A DNA stretch of 64,000 bases, from assembly GCF_001579945.1 (NCBI RefSeq), contig NZ_CP011971.1:2320001-2384000 (forward strand), in the 5' to 3' direction. The position numbers and the translations under genes were made by a program. Positions 9,995-17,829 of this stretch are shown piece by piece (position 1 is the stretch's first letter; the number at the start of each line of letters is the position of its first letter). The notes beneath the pieces were generated by a model. It was not told where the DNA came from, searched no databases, and worked only from the letters and a program-made list of their open reading frames with translations. This stretch comes from Steroidobacter denitrificans (GTDB lineage Bacteria > Pseudomonadota > Gammaproteobacteria > Steroidobacterales > Steroidobacteraceae).

Positions 9995-11212
9995 TCAGCT
10001 CGCAGCGATCGGCTGGCGGCGGCTCGACTCCAGCTCGCGGCCGAACCAGTCGAGATAGTCGTGCAACTCCCGGCGAACAAGCTCATCGGTGATACCGAAC
10101 GCGGCTGCCGAGTACTTGTGAACACCGGCCCGATCCGCTTGATTGTTGCGCAACCAGCGATTCATATTGAGTTCGGCCTCAGCGGTGAGGCTGCGACCCA
10201 TTTTCTCGTAGATTTCGCGGATTGTTCCTATCGGATTGGAGACAAACCGCGGATAATAGACATCGATGAAGCGCTCCTCTCCTGCAGCGCGCCGGATTTC
10301 CATCCCACGATTAAGCGTCTGCTTGATCGAATCAAGCGCGGTGGCGCCGAGCACGCCGCTACCGCCGAGGTCACCACAGCGGGCCCTGATGGTACCGAGA
10401 ATACTTGCAAGCGATGAAGCCTGCGCCAGCGGATCACGATGCGTCCAGACGAAGTAGCCGTCCGGATACCGAAGCAACAGGGCCTGGAGGTAGACGCCAT
10501 GCTCGACGGCCTTGGAAACCCACGTCCGTCCTTCGCGCCCCCATTGCAGATGCTGCAAAAATTTGTGATGGAAGTCGACCGCCTCGGACTGGTCCGCTTC
10601 CATGAACCATTTCCAGTAGGAACTCGTACCGAAATACGAGAAATAATGATATGAGGAAAAACTGATCTGGCCGATGCTGCCGCACTCGGCAAGCGCACGA
10701 TAGCTGTCCTCGATGAAGTAAGGATGCTGCGACTCGATTCCAGCCATATCCTGCATGTACCAGCGCCAGATTTGCGCGACGCGTTCACGGCGCTGCTCCC
10801 CCATACCGAATCGGGGCGGCGGCGATGGCAGAATCGTCTCCCATAGCTCGGGAGAGAGATTGGCCGGATCCTGCGCGAATAGCGTCTGGATGAACGTGGA
10901 TCCGGTACGACCCATGCCGATGAAGAAAATCGGCTTCTCGATGCGCACCTTGGCGATCTGGGGGTAGCGCTTGCGATCTTCGAGTACGAGGAGACGATTG
11001 ACGAGAACCTCAACGAGACTGCGGCCGATGGAGGCGCGTGTCGACGTGTTGTACTTCGGCATCGCATCCACAACGAACGACGTAACGAGCGCCTGGAGAG
11101 CAGCGACGAAACGAGTGTCGCCCCAATCGGAAAGACCGGTTCGGCGCTCCGCCTCCTGCATGAGCAGATCGGCGTTAAGGTCGATCTCCGGACCTTCTTT
11201 GATCAGAAACAT
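9995..11212 (-). CDS. PAPS-dependent sulfotransferase
   Basis: This 405-residue protein transfers sulfate from PAPS to a hydroxyl or amine of an unknown acceptor. The 5'-phosphosulfate-binding loop PIFFIGMGRTGSTFIQ lies at about residues 94-109, and the 3'-phosphate-binding region includes THRDPLAQASSLASI (near 265-280). No signal peptide is visible, so it acts in the cytoplasm. The ATG at 11212 follows GAGAGATAGC; an earlier ATG at 11302 lacks a good site. The gene leads an operon that encodes PAPS synthesis (cysD, cysNC) and PAP removal (cysQ), so it carries its own donor supply. Confidence 0.88.
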   Translation of the reverse strand: MFLIKEGPEIDLNADLLMQEAERRTGLSDWGDTRFVAALQALVTSFVVDAMPKYNTSTRASIGRSLVEVLVNRLLVLEDRKRYPQIAKVRIEKPIFFIGMGRTGSTFIQTLFAQDPANLSPELWETILPSPPPRFGMGEQRRERVAQIWRWYMQDMAGIESQHPYFIEDSYRALAECGSIGQISFSSYHYFSYFGTSSYWKWFMEADQSEAVDFHHKFLQHLQWGREGRTWVSKAVEHGVYLQALLLRYPDGYFVWTHRDPLAQASSLASILGTIRARCGDLGGSGVLGATALDSIKQTLNRGMEIRRAAGEERFIDVYYPRFVSNPIGTIREIYEKMGRSLTAEAELNMNRWLRNNQADRAGVHKYSAAAFGITDELVRRELHDYLDWFGRELESSRRQPIAAS

Positions 11213-11442
11213 GCTATCTCTCGCGTATAAAGCGGTGACGCGATTGAAATTAGGTGCTATTCGATTCGACGTCCAATACCGTTTTTCATCTCGACCGATC
11301 ACGAAGAGATATCGCTCGTCCGTGACTGCAAGAACAGAAGATCGCCCGGCATATGCCGATTTGTGGCTTCAAAGCGAGAGAATGGATCGGCCATCCTGCC
11401 GTTGCGGGGAGTTCTCGGACAGTGAGCGCAAACGCTCAGTGA

Positions 11443-12342
11443 TCAACTCGTCGTCGAGCGAATGATGTCCAGAAACCGGCAGAGTAGATCGGAGGCGTTG
11501 TCCTTGCTCCACAGGATCGTGAGGTCGAAGCTGAGTTCGAGCTCAGGTATCTTCACGATGGCTACACGCGACCGCAAGTCGTTTCGAATATTCTCGGCAA
11601 CCAGGCTGACGCCGACGCCATTTGCCACCAGACTGATGAGCATGTCGATGCTATCCGCCTCTTGTGCCTTATCGAGACGAATACCCACTTCTCTGCAGCG
11701 CTCCACGTAGAAATTGAAGCCAACACGCGGTGCCCTCTTGGAGGTATGCACGATAAACGGCTCGTCAGCGAGTTGTGCAGCCGTCACCACGGACGCCCTA
11801 GCCAGTGGATGGTTAAGCGAAGTAATCATGACCAAGTCGTCACGCTGTATGACGATCGAATCGAGCGAGGACAACTGTCTGAATTCTCCGCAGATGTCAT
11901 ACGCCCAGCAGATGTCAATCCTACCTTCCAGAAGTGCGTCAAGTTGATCCTGCTCGCCGAGTTCCAGCAGATCCAGGCGTGCATTTGGAAAACTGGTCTT
12001 AAATATAGCGATGGATTCTAAGAGTGCCGGATTTTGTGCGACGGCATCGTGAAAAGCGACGTAGATCTGTTGATGTCGGTAACTCTTTTCACGGATAAAT
12101 TTTTCCTCGAATTGATCGAATTCCCCCAATAACCGTGCTACGTCAATGAAGACTTGCGTGCCGAGATTTGTTAGCACAACACCACGAGAGAAACGCGTAA
12201 ACAGTGGCGCGCCGATTTCACGCTCCAGATCGTGCATATGTCGGGTAAGTGCAGGTTGAGCAATATGCAGCCGCTCGGCCGCCTTACGAAAGCTTCTGAT
12301 CTCGGCGATAGCTACGAAATAACGTAATTGCCTGAGGTTCAT
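11443..12342 (-). CDS. LysR-family transcriptional regulator
   Basis: This is a 299-residue LysR protein. The winged helix-turn-helix is at the N-terminus (AAERLHIAQPALTRHMHDLE, about 20-40), followed by the two-lobed effector-binding domain. The start MNLRQLRYFVAIAEI is typical. It lies on the same strand 230 nt upstream of the sulfotransferase gene, so it may control the sulfation operon. LysR proteins usually sense a small molecule of the pathway they control; here that ligand is unknown. Confidence 0.9.
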   Translation of the reverse strand: MNLRQLRYFVAIAEIRSFRKAAERLHIAQPALTRHMHDLEREIGAPLFTRFSRGVVLTNLGTQVFIDVARLLGEFDQFEEKFIREKSYRHQQIYVAFHDAVAQNPALLESIAIFKTSFPNARLDLLELGEQDQLDALLEGRIDICWAYDICGEFRQLSSLDSIVIQRDDLVMITSLNHPLARASVVTAAQLADEPFIVHTSKRAPRVGFNFYVERCREVGIRLDKAQEADSIDMLISLVANGVGVSLVAENIRNDLRSRVAIVKIPELELSFDLTILWSKDNASDLLCRFLDIIRSTTS

Positions 12343-12939
12343 TCTTTCGGCAGCGACCCACCAAAAAGGCAGAATGATAATTCTCCACTAGTCAGTGGTC
12401 CAGCCTGCCTAAAATAAATTACTCGACATGACAATAGTCTATGCATTAGCTATGTATCACAAACGAACGCATATCTACAACGTCTATCGATGGCTTGATC
12501 ATTGACCGTTCTAAAATTGATATCAACGCTAATCAACTGTAAATATTGATTAAGATGACGTACATGGTGATACAAGAATTACGGTTGACTACAGGTATGA
12601 CGTAATACTCCACGTTGTTTACTCTCCCTTACTGACGACTTACCGAGAAATGTCAGTCAGCTAGCGCCCCATAACAACCGTCTATTCATAACCGCAATTA
12701 TGCGCATGAAAGACGCGATCATCTTGACGAATCAGAGGTGCATTGAATTGACGCAACGAGCGAACACTCGATGGGATGCTCAGAGAATATGCGAGGTGCA
12801 CGACTGACTCTACTGCTCACGGAAAACCGTACTTGGAATGAGGTTTTACATATATCGAGCGCAGGTACGGATTCGTAGCGAGTTGGAGCTGACGATTCGT
12901 CTAGCTGCGTATCGCTGAACCCTGACGCTATCGTCAGCA
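12343..12939. other. AT-rich intergenic stretch upstream of LysR gene
   Basis: This part is visibly richer in A and T than its surroundings. It holds the LysR promoter region, which I cannot place exactly. A 73-codon open frame on the minus strand (12719-12940) has no recognisable motif or ribosome site. The right end may contain further eroded sequence of the IS630-type relic that becomes readable at 12943. Confidence 0.5.
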
Positions 12940-13285
12940 CACCCTAAACACTACGATTTTGAATACTATCGACATGGCACGCTTTCCTTATATGCGGCCT
13001 CCAATATCAAGGTCGATGAAGTCTTGGGAAAGGCTGTCGATCGGCATACCTCAGTCGAGTTCGTGGATTTCCCCAGCGACATCGTGGCAAACCGGCTACG
13101 CTGACAAAGGGATCCTCGTGATTACCGATAACATCTCGGTTCACATGATCAAGCGAATCACCGAGTTCCTGCAAACTCATCTGAACGTCCAGATGCGCTT
13201 TACGCTGAGTTTTTCTCCTGGCTCAGCCAGATCGGACTGTGGCTCGCCAAGATCAAGCGCGATGTAATCTCTCGCGGAGTATTCA

Positions 13286-13293
13286 CCTCGGTT
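13286..13293. repeat. Left 8-bp target duplication of IS66 element
   Basis: CCTCGGTT directly before the left terminal repeat. The same eight bases occur at 17629-17636 directly after the right terminal repeat, which is the expected IS66 target-site duplication. Confidence 0.95.
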
Positions 13294-13321
13294 GTAAGCG
13301 TCATGCCGAGGCCGTATTGAC
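13294..13321 (+). repeat. IS66 terminal inverted repeat, left
   Basis: Begins GTAAGCGTCATGCCGAGGCC. It matches the reverse complement of 17601-17628 at 22 of 28 positions, including the first 11. Confidence 0.93.
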
Positions 13322-13323
13322 TA

Positions 13324-13932
13324 TCAGATCTTGATGTCGGCAAGGCGTTCGTTAATCTCGGCAAGATCAAAGTGCGTCGGGTCGAAGGATCCCCCGATCC
13401 AGCGCCGCAGGGTTTCATGCTCTTCGTTCGCAGGATCCCTCAGCGCCGCTAAAAACTCGAAGTAGCCTGGCACTCCGCCCACGTCTTCCGGCGGACAGGC
13501 ATTTTCACCGGCGATGCAACGCACTGACGCAGTCTTCGGCTCGGCTGGCACCCGATCCTCCACGACGATACGGTGCTCCCAGTGATCGCCGAAGTCGTAG
13601 AGGTAGGTAAAGTGGCGTACACCCGCCTCGATCAACGGTTTCAAGCGCACCCGATTCTCATCGAGGCATCCGGCGTCCGGCCAGTCCTCATCGGGTATAC
13701 CGTAACGCTGCCGGCCGATCTCAAACTCATGCGGGTGACCGCCCTGCCAACCCATGGTCCAGAGCAGCACGACATGTAGCTTTGGCAGCGCGATCGTGTC
13801 CGGCACCAGCACACGCCGCCAGATCATCGGCTCGATGTCCTCGAGTTCGATGCGAAGCTGGTAGCACAGCGCTGCGCTACGGGTTAGGCGGCGCGTGCCA
13901 GCCCGTGGGATAGGTGAGCGGCGACTCGCCAT
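13324..13932 (-). CDS. Plasmid pRiA4b ORF-3-like protein, IS66 passenger
   Basis: The protein has the family pattern [50 protein letters not shown] and [13 protein letters not shown]. The family (pRiA4b ORF-3 / IS1096 TnpR-like) is associated with mobile elements, but its biochemical role is not established. The gene lies wholly inside the IS66 terminal repeats: its stop is 3 bp from the left repeat, and its start overlaps the end of tnpC. It is therefore a passenger of the element, not a host gene. About 202 residues; the start at 13932 is uncertain. Confidence 0.85.
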   Translation of the reverse strand: MASRRSPIPRAGTRRLTRSAALCYQLRIELEDIEPMIWRRVLVPDTIALPKLHVVLLWTMGWQGGHPHEFEIGRQRYGIPDEDWPDAGCLDENRVRLKPLIEAGVRHFTYLYDFGDHWEHRIVVEDRVPAEPKTASVRCIAGENACPPEDVGGVPGYFEFLAALRDPANEEHETLRRWIGGSFDPTHFDLAEINERLADIKI

Positions 13933-14585
13933 GGCAGCAACTCGTCGATGCGATTGATTGGATGATCGGCGATGCGCTCAAGCACGTACCGCAAGTAGGC
14001 TTGCGGATCGATGCCATTGAGCCGACAAGTACCGATCAGGCTGTACAGGCGTGCCGCCGTTTCCCCGCCCGCATCTGAGCCCGCGAACAGGTAGTTACGG
14101 CGACCGAGCACCAGCGCGCGGATCGCGCGCTCGGCGGCGTTGTTGTCGATCTCAATCCGTCCGTCACGAACATAACGGGTCAGCGCCTGCTACCTCCCCA
14201 GCGTGTACTGGATAGCGTAGGCCAGCGGTGACTTGACTGACAGCTGCGCGTGCGTGGCGGTAAGCCACGTCCGCAGCGCCTCCAACACCGGTGCGGCCCG
14301 CACGCCGCGCGCTTGTGCGCGCACCGAGGCGGGCTGCCCTCGGATCTGTAGCTCGATGGCGTACAGTTGCCCGATGCGCTGTAGCGCTTCCAACGCCGTC
14401 GGCGAACGTTCCGTGGCGTAGACTTCGTAGTACTTACGCCGTGCATGCGCCCAGCAAGCCGCTTCCTGCACACGGCCGTCCGCGTACAGGCCAGCAAAGC
14501 CGCTGTAACCGTCGGCTTGCAGGATGCCTGCGAAGCGACGCAAGTGCGCCTGCGCTCGCTGCGCCTTGCGATCCGGCGAGTAGCG

Positions 14586-14588
14586 ATA
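14586..14588. repeat. IS3 target duplication, copy 1
   Basis: ATA on the plus strand, repeated at 15853-15855 at the other end of the IS3-family element. In the restored tnpC reading only one TAT codon (Tyr) is needed here. Confidence 0.85.
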
Positions 14589-14617
14589 TGATCTTGCCTC
14601 GATTCGACGTACACCAC

Positions 14618-15481
14618 CTATGCAGCCCTGAGACTGGATTCAGCAGCAGCCGGCGTCTGATAGCCGATCGATGAATGCATTCGTTGCAGATTGTAGAAGC
14701 CTTCTATCCAGTTGACGAGGTCGAGTCGAGCTTGGGCTCGCGTTTCGTAACGCAGTTGATAGACGCGCTCAACTTTCAACGTCTTGAAGAAACTTTCAAT
14801 TGGGGAGTTGTCCCAGCAGTTCGCACGCCGACTCATCGACTGAACCATTCGGAAGTCCTTGATCATGTTGCGATATCGGTCGCTTGCGTACGGGCTGCCG
14901 CGATCGGTATGCATGATCAGATCCCCCGCCGGTTTGCGACGCCAATACGCCGAGCGCAGAGCGCTGCACACCAGGTCGGCATTGATGCGATCGCTCATTG
15001 AGCAGCCCACGATGCGCCGGCTGCTCAGATCCATCACCGCAGCCAAGTACAGCCAGCCCTCGCCGGTCGCAACGAACGTGATGTCGGCCACCCACGCCTG
15101 GTTGACCGACCAGCCATCGAATCGACGCTCCAGAACGTTGGCCGCGATCGGCTTGCGATGATTCGAGTCGGTCGTTACACGGTAGGCACGCTTGTAGACC
15201 GGCCGTAGACCCTGGCGGTGCAGGCTCTTGCGCACCCGTTCGTGGCCAACCGTGAGCCCCTGGCTGCGCAGGCCTTCTACGATCCGCGGACGCCCGTAGC
15301 TGCGTCCGCTAGCCGCATGCATCGCCGCCACTCGTGCGTCGAGCGCCGCATTGGCCAGTGTACGTTCGCTCGGCGGGCGGCCACGCCATTGGCAGTAGCC
15401 CGAGCGCGAGACGGCGAGCAGCCGGCACAATCGGCTCACACTGTACTGGTCGCGATGTGCTTCGATCCAGGCGTACCTCAC
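14618..15481 (-). CDS. IS3-family transposase OrfB (DDE integrase core)
   Basis: This 287-residue protein has the HTH_21-like N-terminal part (SGRSYGRPRIVEGLRSQG) and the rve catalytic core: first Asp in VADITFVATGEGWLYLA, second in IMHTDRGSPYASDRY, and Glu in NCWDNSPIESFFKTLK. It is normally made as an OrfAB fusion by -1 frameshifting. The GTG at 15481 overlaps the orfA stop as GTGA, and the frame stays open upstream to the slippery site. It stops 2 nt before the right terminal repeat. Confidence 0.93.
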   Translation of the reverse strand: MRYAWIEAHRDQYSVSRLCRLLAVSRSGYCQWRGRPPSERTLANAALDARVAAMHAASGRSYGRPRIVEGLRSQGLTVGHERVRKSLHRQGLRPVYKRAYRVTTDSNHRKPIAANVLERRFDGWSVNQAWVADITFVATGEGWLYLAAVMDLSSRRIVGCSMSDRINADLVCSALRSAYWRRKPAGDLIMHTDRGSPYASDRYRNMIKDFRMVQSMSRRANCWDNSPIESFFKTLKVERVYQLRYETRAQARLDLVNWIEGFYNLQRMHSSIGYQTPAAAESSLRAA

Positions 15482-15819
15482 CGCGATTCCCTTGCGAAAT
15501 ACGCCGCCGCTTTTTTTACGATCTCAAGATCTAACTTGGCGTTCGCCAGTTCGCGACGCAACCGGGTGTTCTCAATCTCCAACTCCGACACGGGCCGCTT
15601 TACCGGCGCTGCCCCAGGCTCGCCAAGCGTCCCCGCCTTGCTGCGGCGAACCCAGTTCGTTACCGTGGACTGCGGAATCCCTAAGCGCTTGGCTGCAGGA
15701 TTACCTCCGATCGACGCCGCAAGTCGCACCGCTTCGATCTTGAACTCATCCGTATACTGCCGGTTCGGCGTGTACTCTTTCTTGCCCATTTCGTTCTCCC
15801 GTTCATCAGAAAATACCAA
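15478..15819 (-). CDS. IS3-family transposase OrfA (helix-turn-helix)
   Basis: A 113-residue or slightly shorter protein. The likely start is MGKKEYTPNRQYTDEF at about 15789, after a GGGAGAACGAA ribosome site. A helix-turn-helix (AAKRLGIPQSTVTNWVRR) binds the terminal repeats. A leucine-zipper-like segment (VSELEIENTRLRRELANAKL) follows. The end IVKKAAAYFARESR is typical of IS3 OrfA. The two Lys codons form the slippery site. Confidence 0.92.
   Translation of the reverse strand: MVFSDERENEMGKKEYTPNRQYTDEFKIEAVRLAASIGGNPAAKRLGIPQSTVTNWVRRSKAGTLGEPGAAPVKRPVSELEIENTRLRRELANAKLDLEIVKKAAAYFARESR
15510..15517 (-). promoter_or_regulatory. Slippery heptamer for -1 frameshift in IS3 orfA/orfB
   Basis: The minus strand reads AAAAAAAG with zero-frame codons AAA-AAA-G. 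A one-base backward slip moves ribosomes from orfA into the orfB frame, which is open from here. This is the established way IS3-family elements make the OrfAB transposase. Confidence 0.75.
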
Positions 15820-16795
15820 TAATCTGATGTACGTGAAACCGAGGCAGCGTCAATACACCACCGCTGGCGGATCTGAGCCCGCCGAAGGTCGGTCATCGCG
15901 CACGTAAGTCCATAACCGGCCGGTCTGGGTTTTACCCCGTCCAGGGCTCAGCACCGGTACCGGGGTATCGTCAGCATGCAACTTCTGCGCGGACAGCACA
16001 TAGCGCTCCAGCGCACCGATCACCGGCGACAACAACTTCGCCGTTTCGCCCACCCAAGAAGCCAACATCGCCCGCGGCAACTCCACAGCGCTGCGTCGAT
16101 AGATCCCTTCCTGGCGGTACAGGGGACAGTGATCGGCATACTTGGCCGTGATCACTTGGGTCAGCAGTCCCGCCGTCGGCAACGCCCGCTCGAGCGGGCG
16201 GCGCGGTGCGGCAGCCTGCACGATGCGGGCGCAGCCGCGGCAGGCAAGCTTCGGGCGCACATGACGGATCACTTGGAAGTGGCCGGGTACGTAGTCGAGC
16301 TGCTCAGAGATATCCTCACCCAGGCGGCTGAGCGCACCGCCACAGTCCGGGCACTGACAGTGCTGTGGCCGATGCTCAAGGACCACACGCGGCAACTCGG
16401 GCGGCAGGGCACGCGGTGCCCGGGTGACTCGACGAGAACCGGGTGCTACGTCGACTGCCTCCAGCTTCGGCGGCTTGGCCGATGCCAAGTCCGTCGAAGC
16501 AGTTGCAGTGGGTTGCGCACTGGGCGGTGTCTCACCGCCGGTCAGTGGCAACTCAGGCGCTATGCTGTGATCGATGTTTTCCGCGGAGCGACCGAAACGC
16601 CAGCGGCGCAGACGAACTACTTCCGCCTTCAGCGCCTCAACCCACGCCGCATGTTTGAGTAACTGCTGTTTCAGTTCTTCGGGATCGTTCGGCAGGTCTG
16701 CGTAGTCAAGCGCCACCGACACATCTTAGTACATTCTCGATTGCGTCGGTGCGCTCGTTATCGACTTAATTTTTATGATCTTCTCAGCGCGTTGC

Positions 16796-17146
16796 CTACA
16801 CCACGTGTAGTGGCTGAGAACTCGTGCGCTGTGGCCTTCTCCAGTCGATACCTTCCAGCAGCATCGACAACTGCGCAGGTGTGAGATGAACGGTGCCCGA
16901 GCTGGCCAGCGGCCACACGAACCGGCCGCGCTCTAGGCGCTTGGCGAACAAGCACAGTCCATCGCGATCCGACCATAGCACCTTGATTAGATCACCACGC
17001 CGACCCCGGAAGATGAACACATCTCCACCATAGGCGGGCTGTGCCAGGACCGTCTCCACCCAGGCCGCCAACCCATACATACCCCGACGCATATCGGTCA
17101 CCCCGGCGGCGATCCAGATCCGCGTGCCTGCAGGCAACCCGATCAT
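16796..17146 (-). CDS. tnpB: IS66 accessory protein TnpB
   Basis: This is the 116-residue IS66 Orf2 protein, needed for transposition of the family; its exact role is unclear. It has the characteristic pattern MRRGMYGLAAWVE, VFIFRGRRGDLIKVLWSDRDG, LCLFAKRLERGRFVWP and LTPAQLSMLLEGIDWR. The ATG at 17146 overlaps the tnpA stop (ATGA). It appears complete. Confidence 0.93.
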   Translation of the reverse strand: MIGLPAGTRIWIAAGVTDMRRGMYGLAAWVETVLAQPAYGGDVFIFRGRRGDLIKVLWSDRDGLCLFAKRLERGRFVWPLASSGTVHLTPAQLSMLLEGIDWRRPQRTSSQPLHVV

Positions 17147-17547
17147 GCACACCGCACTAGGCAGTCCAGCGCCACCGACAGCGTCTGAGGATCGATGCGA
17201 CCGTACAGTCGCAGCGTCCCGCCCGCCACGATCAGTTCCACATAGCCCCGGCTGGCCTGCGCCGGTGCGCTCGATTCCACTGCCTTCACTGCCAGCAAGG
17301 CGGGCACCGGCAACGTCGCCTGCCGCTTGCGCCGGGACGGACGTGCGCCATCGGCCTGTGATACCCACTTACGCAGCAGATTGGCGTTCACCCCGTGTAG
17401 CATCGCCGTGCGGGCTAGTGATACGCCGGGTTGCTGGCAGCGACGCACCAGCTCCTGTTTGGCTGCCTCGTCATACACGCACCGGCCGTCGCTCTTATGG
17501 CCTCGCAGCAGGTTCGGTACTAGGCTCTCTGAGTGCTCTGTCGTCAT
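17143..17547 (-). CDS. tnpA: IS66 protein TnpA
   Basis: A 134-residue IS66 Orf1 protein with an N-terminal helix-turn-helix (KQELVRRCQQPGVSLARTAM and GVNANLLRKWV), which probably binds the element ends. It is the first gene of the IS66 operon and appears complete. An inverted repeat just upstream covers its ribosome site. Confidence 0.9.
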   Translation of the reverse strand: MTTEHSESLVPNLLRGHKSDGRCVYDEAAKQELVRRCQQPGVSLARTAMLHGVNANLLRKWVSQADGARPSRRKRQATLPVPALLAVKAVESSAPAQASRGYVELIVAGGTLRLYGRIDPQTLSVALDCLVRCA

Positions 17548-17549
17548 AG

Positions 17550-17576
17550 GTGTCCACCTTGGTTTGAAGTGGACAC
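17550..17576 (-). promoter_or_regulatory. Inverted repeat over the tnpA ribosome-binding site
   Basis: GTGTCCAC and GTGGACAC (8 bp, perfect) are separated by 11 nt, immediately 5' of the tnpA start codon. The tnpA Shine-Dalgarno AAGGTGG lies in one arm. In RNA the hairpin would hide it, a known way for IS elements to avoid expression from outside transcripts; here that is an inference. Confidence 0.5.
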
Positions 17577-17600
17577 ATCCTCATCGCTCAGCTCTCTAAC

Positions 17601-17628
17601 GTACAGACGGCCTTGGGATGACGCTTAC
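17601..17628 (-). repeat. IS66 terminal inverted repeat, right
   Basis: The minus strand begins GTAAGCGTCATCCCAAGGCC, pairing with the left repeat at 13294-13321. The 8-bp duplication CCTCGGTT follows at 17629-17636. Confidence 0.93.
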
Positions 17629-17829
17629 CCTCGGTTGCGGATCTCAGGGGAAAATTCATGCACTATATCCGCGGCTACAACAAGGCTTCGCGAATCCAAA
17701 AATAAGAGAAAGTATACTGACCCTCGTCGTCATATCAGTTTAGAATCAGTTGTTACAAACCACTAGAATCGTCTTGCACAGCATTGAGCTATCAAAATTG
17801 TGGAGCAACATCTCATCGGAGGAAGTGGC

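Larger units (their letters stand above)
14589..15852 (-). mobile_element. IS3-family insertion sequence, apparently intact
   Basis: This 1264-bp element has 27-bp imperfect terminal inverted repeats starting TGA (14589-14615 and 15826-15852). The host sequence TAT/ATA is duplicated at 14586-14588 and 15853-15855. It encodes orfA and orfB with a 4-nt overlap and a run of seven A followed by G near the end of orfA, the usual site for -1 frameshifting. Both genes look complete. It is the youngest layer of the nest. Confidence 0.95.
13884..16722 (-). pseudogene. tnpC: IS66 transposase TnpC, broken by IS3 insertion and a nonsense codon
   Basis: The N-terminal part (16722-15853, GTG start) has the coiled coil, the zinc-binding motif CPDCGGALSRLGEDISEQLDY and the start of the DDE domain. 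The reading stops at the IS3 border (PPAVVY then TGA of the inner element). It resumes at 14588 with YRYSPDRK, continues through LQADGYSGF and CWAHARRKYYEVY, hits a TAG at 14190-14192 where the family has Trp (LGR-stop-QALTRYV), then runs to the C-terminal IS66 domain [12 protein letters not shown] and ends at 13884. Without the insertion the gene would have about 520 codons, normal for TnpC. It has two independent lesions, so the IS66 element cannot transpose by itself. Confidence 0.93.
13294..17628 (-). mobile_element. IS66-family insertion sequence with passenger gene, interrupted by an IS3-family element
   Basis: The ends are 28-bp imperfect inverted repeats (13294-13321 and 17601-17628), both starting GTAAGCGTCAT. 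They are flanked by perfect 8-bp direct repeats CCTCGGTT. Inside, on the minus strand, are tnpA, tnpB, a broken tnpC and a pRiA4b ORF-3-like passenger gene. Total length is 4335 bp, or 3068 bp without the inner element and its duplicated 3 bp. It sits inside the IS630-type relic. Confidence 0.95.
12943..17766 (+). mobile_element. IS630-type transposase relic, split by the IS66 element
   Basis: The left part (12943-13293) reads HYDFEYYRHGTLSLYAAS and HTSVEFVDF. After a frameshift it reads ILVITDNISVH, and after another FFSWLSQIGLWLAKIKRD and VISRGVFTSV. These are the DDE-endonuclease motifs of IS630-family transposases. The reading resumes right of the IS66 element at 17629 with SVADLRGKFMHYIRGYNKAS, then in another frame KYTDPRRHISLESVVTNH. 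So it is one gene with at least three frameshifts plus a 4.3-kb insertion. Its own ends were not identified. Confidence 0.85.

Noticed and set aside
9976-10125. Longer N-terminus for the unknown protein upstream of cysD
   Set aside because: It would overlap the sulfotransferase end by about 130 nt and adds Ser/Arg-rich sequence without homology signs; GTG at 9975 fits better.
12959-13267. 102-codon plus-strand frame as a gene
   Set aside because: It mixes frames of the decayed IS630-type transposase; only its middle part matches the transposase.
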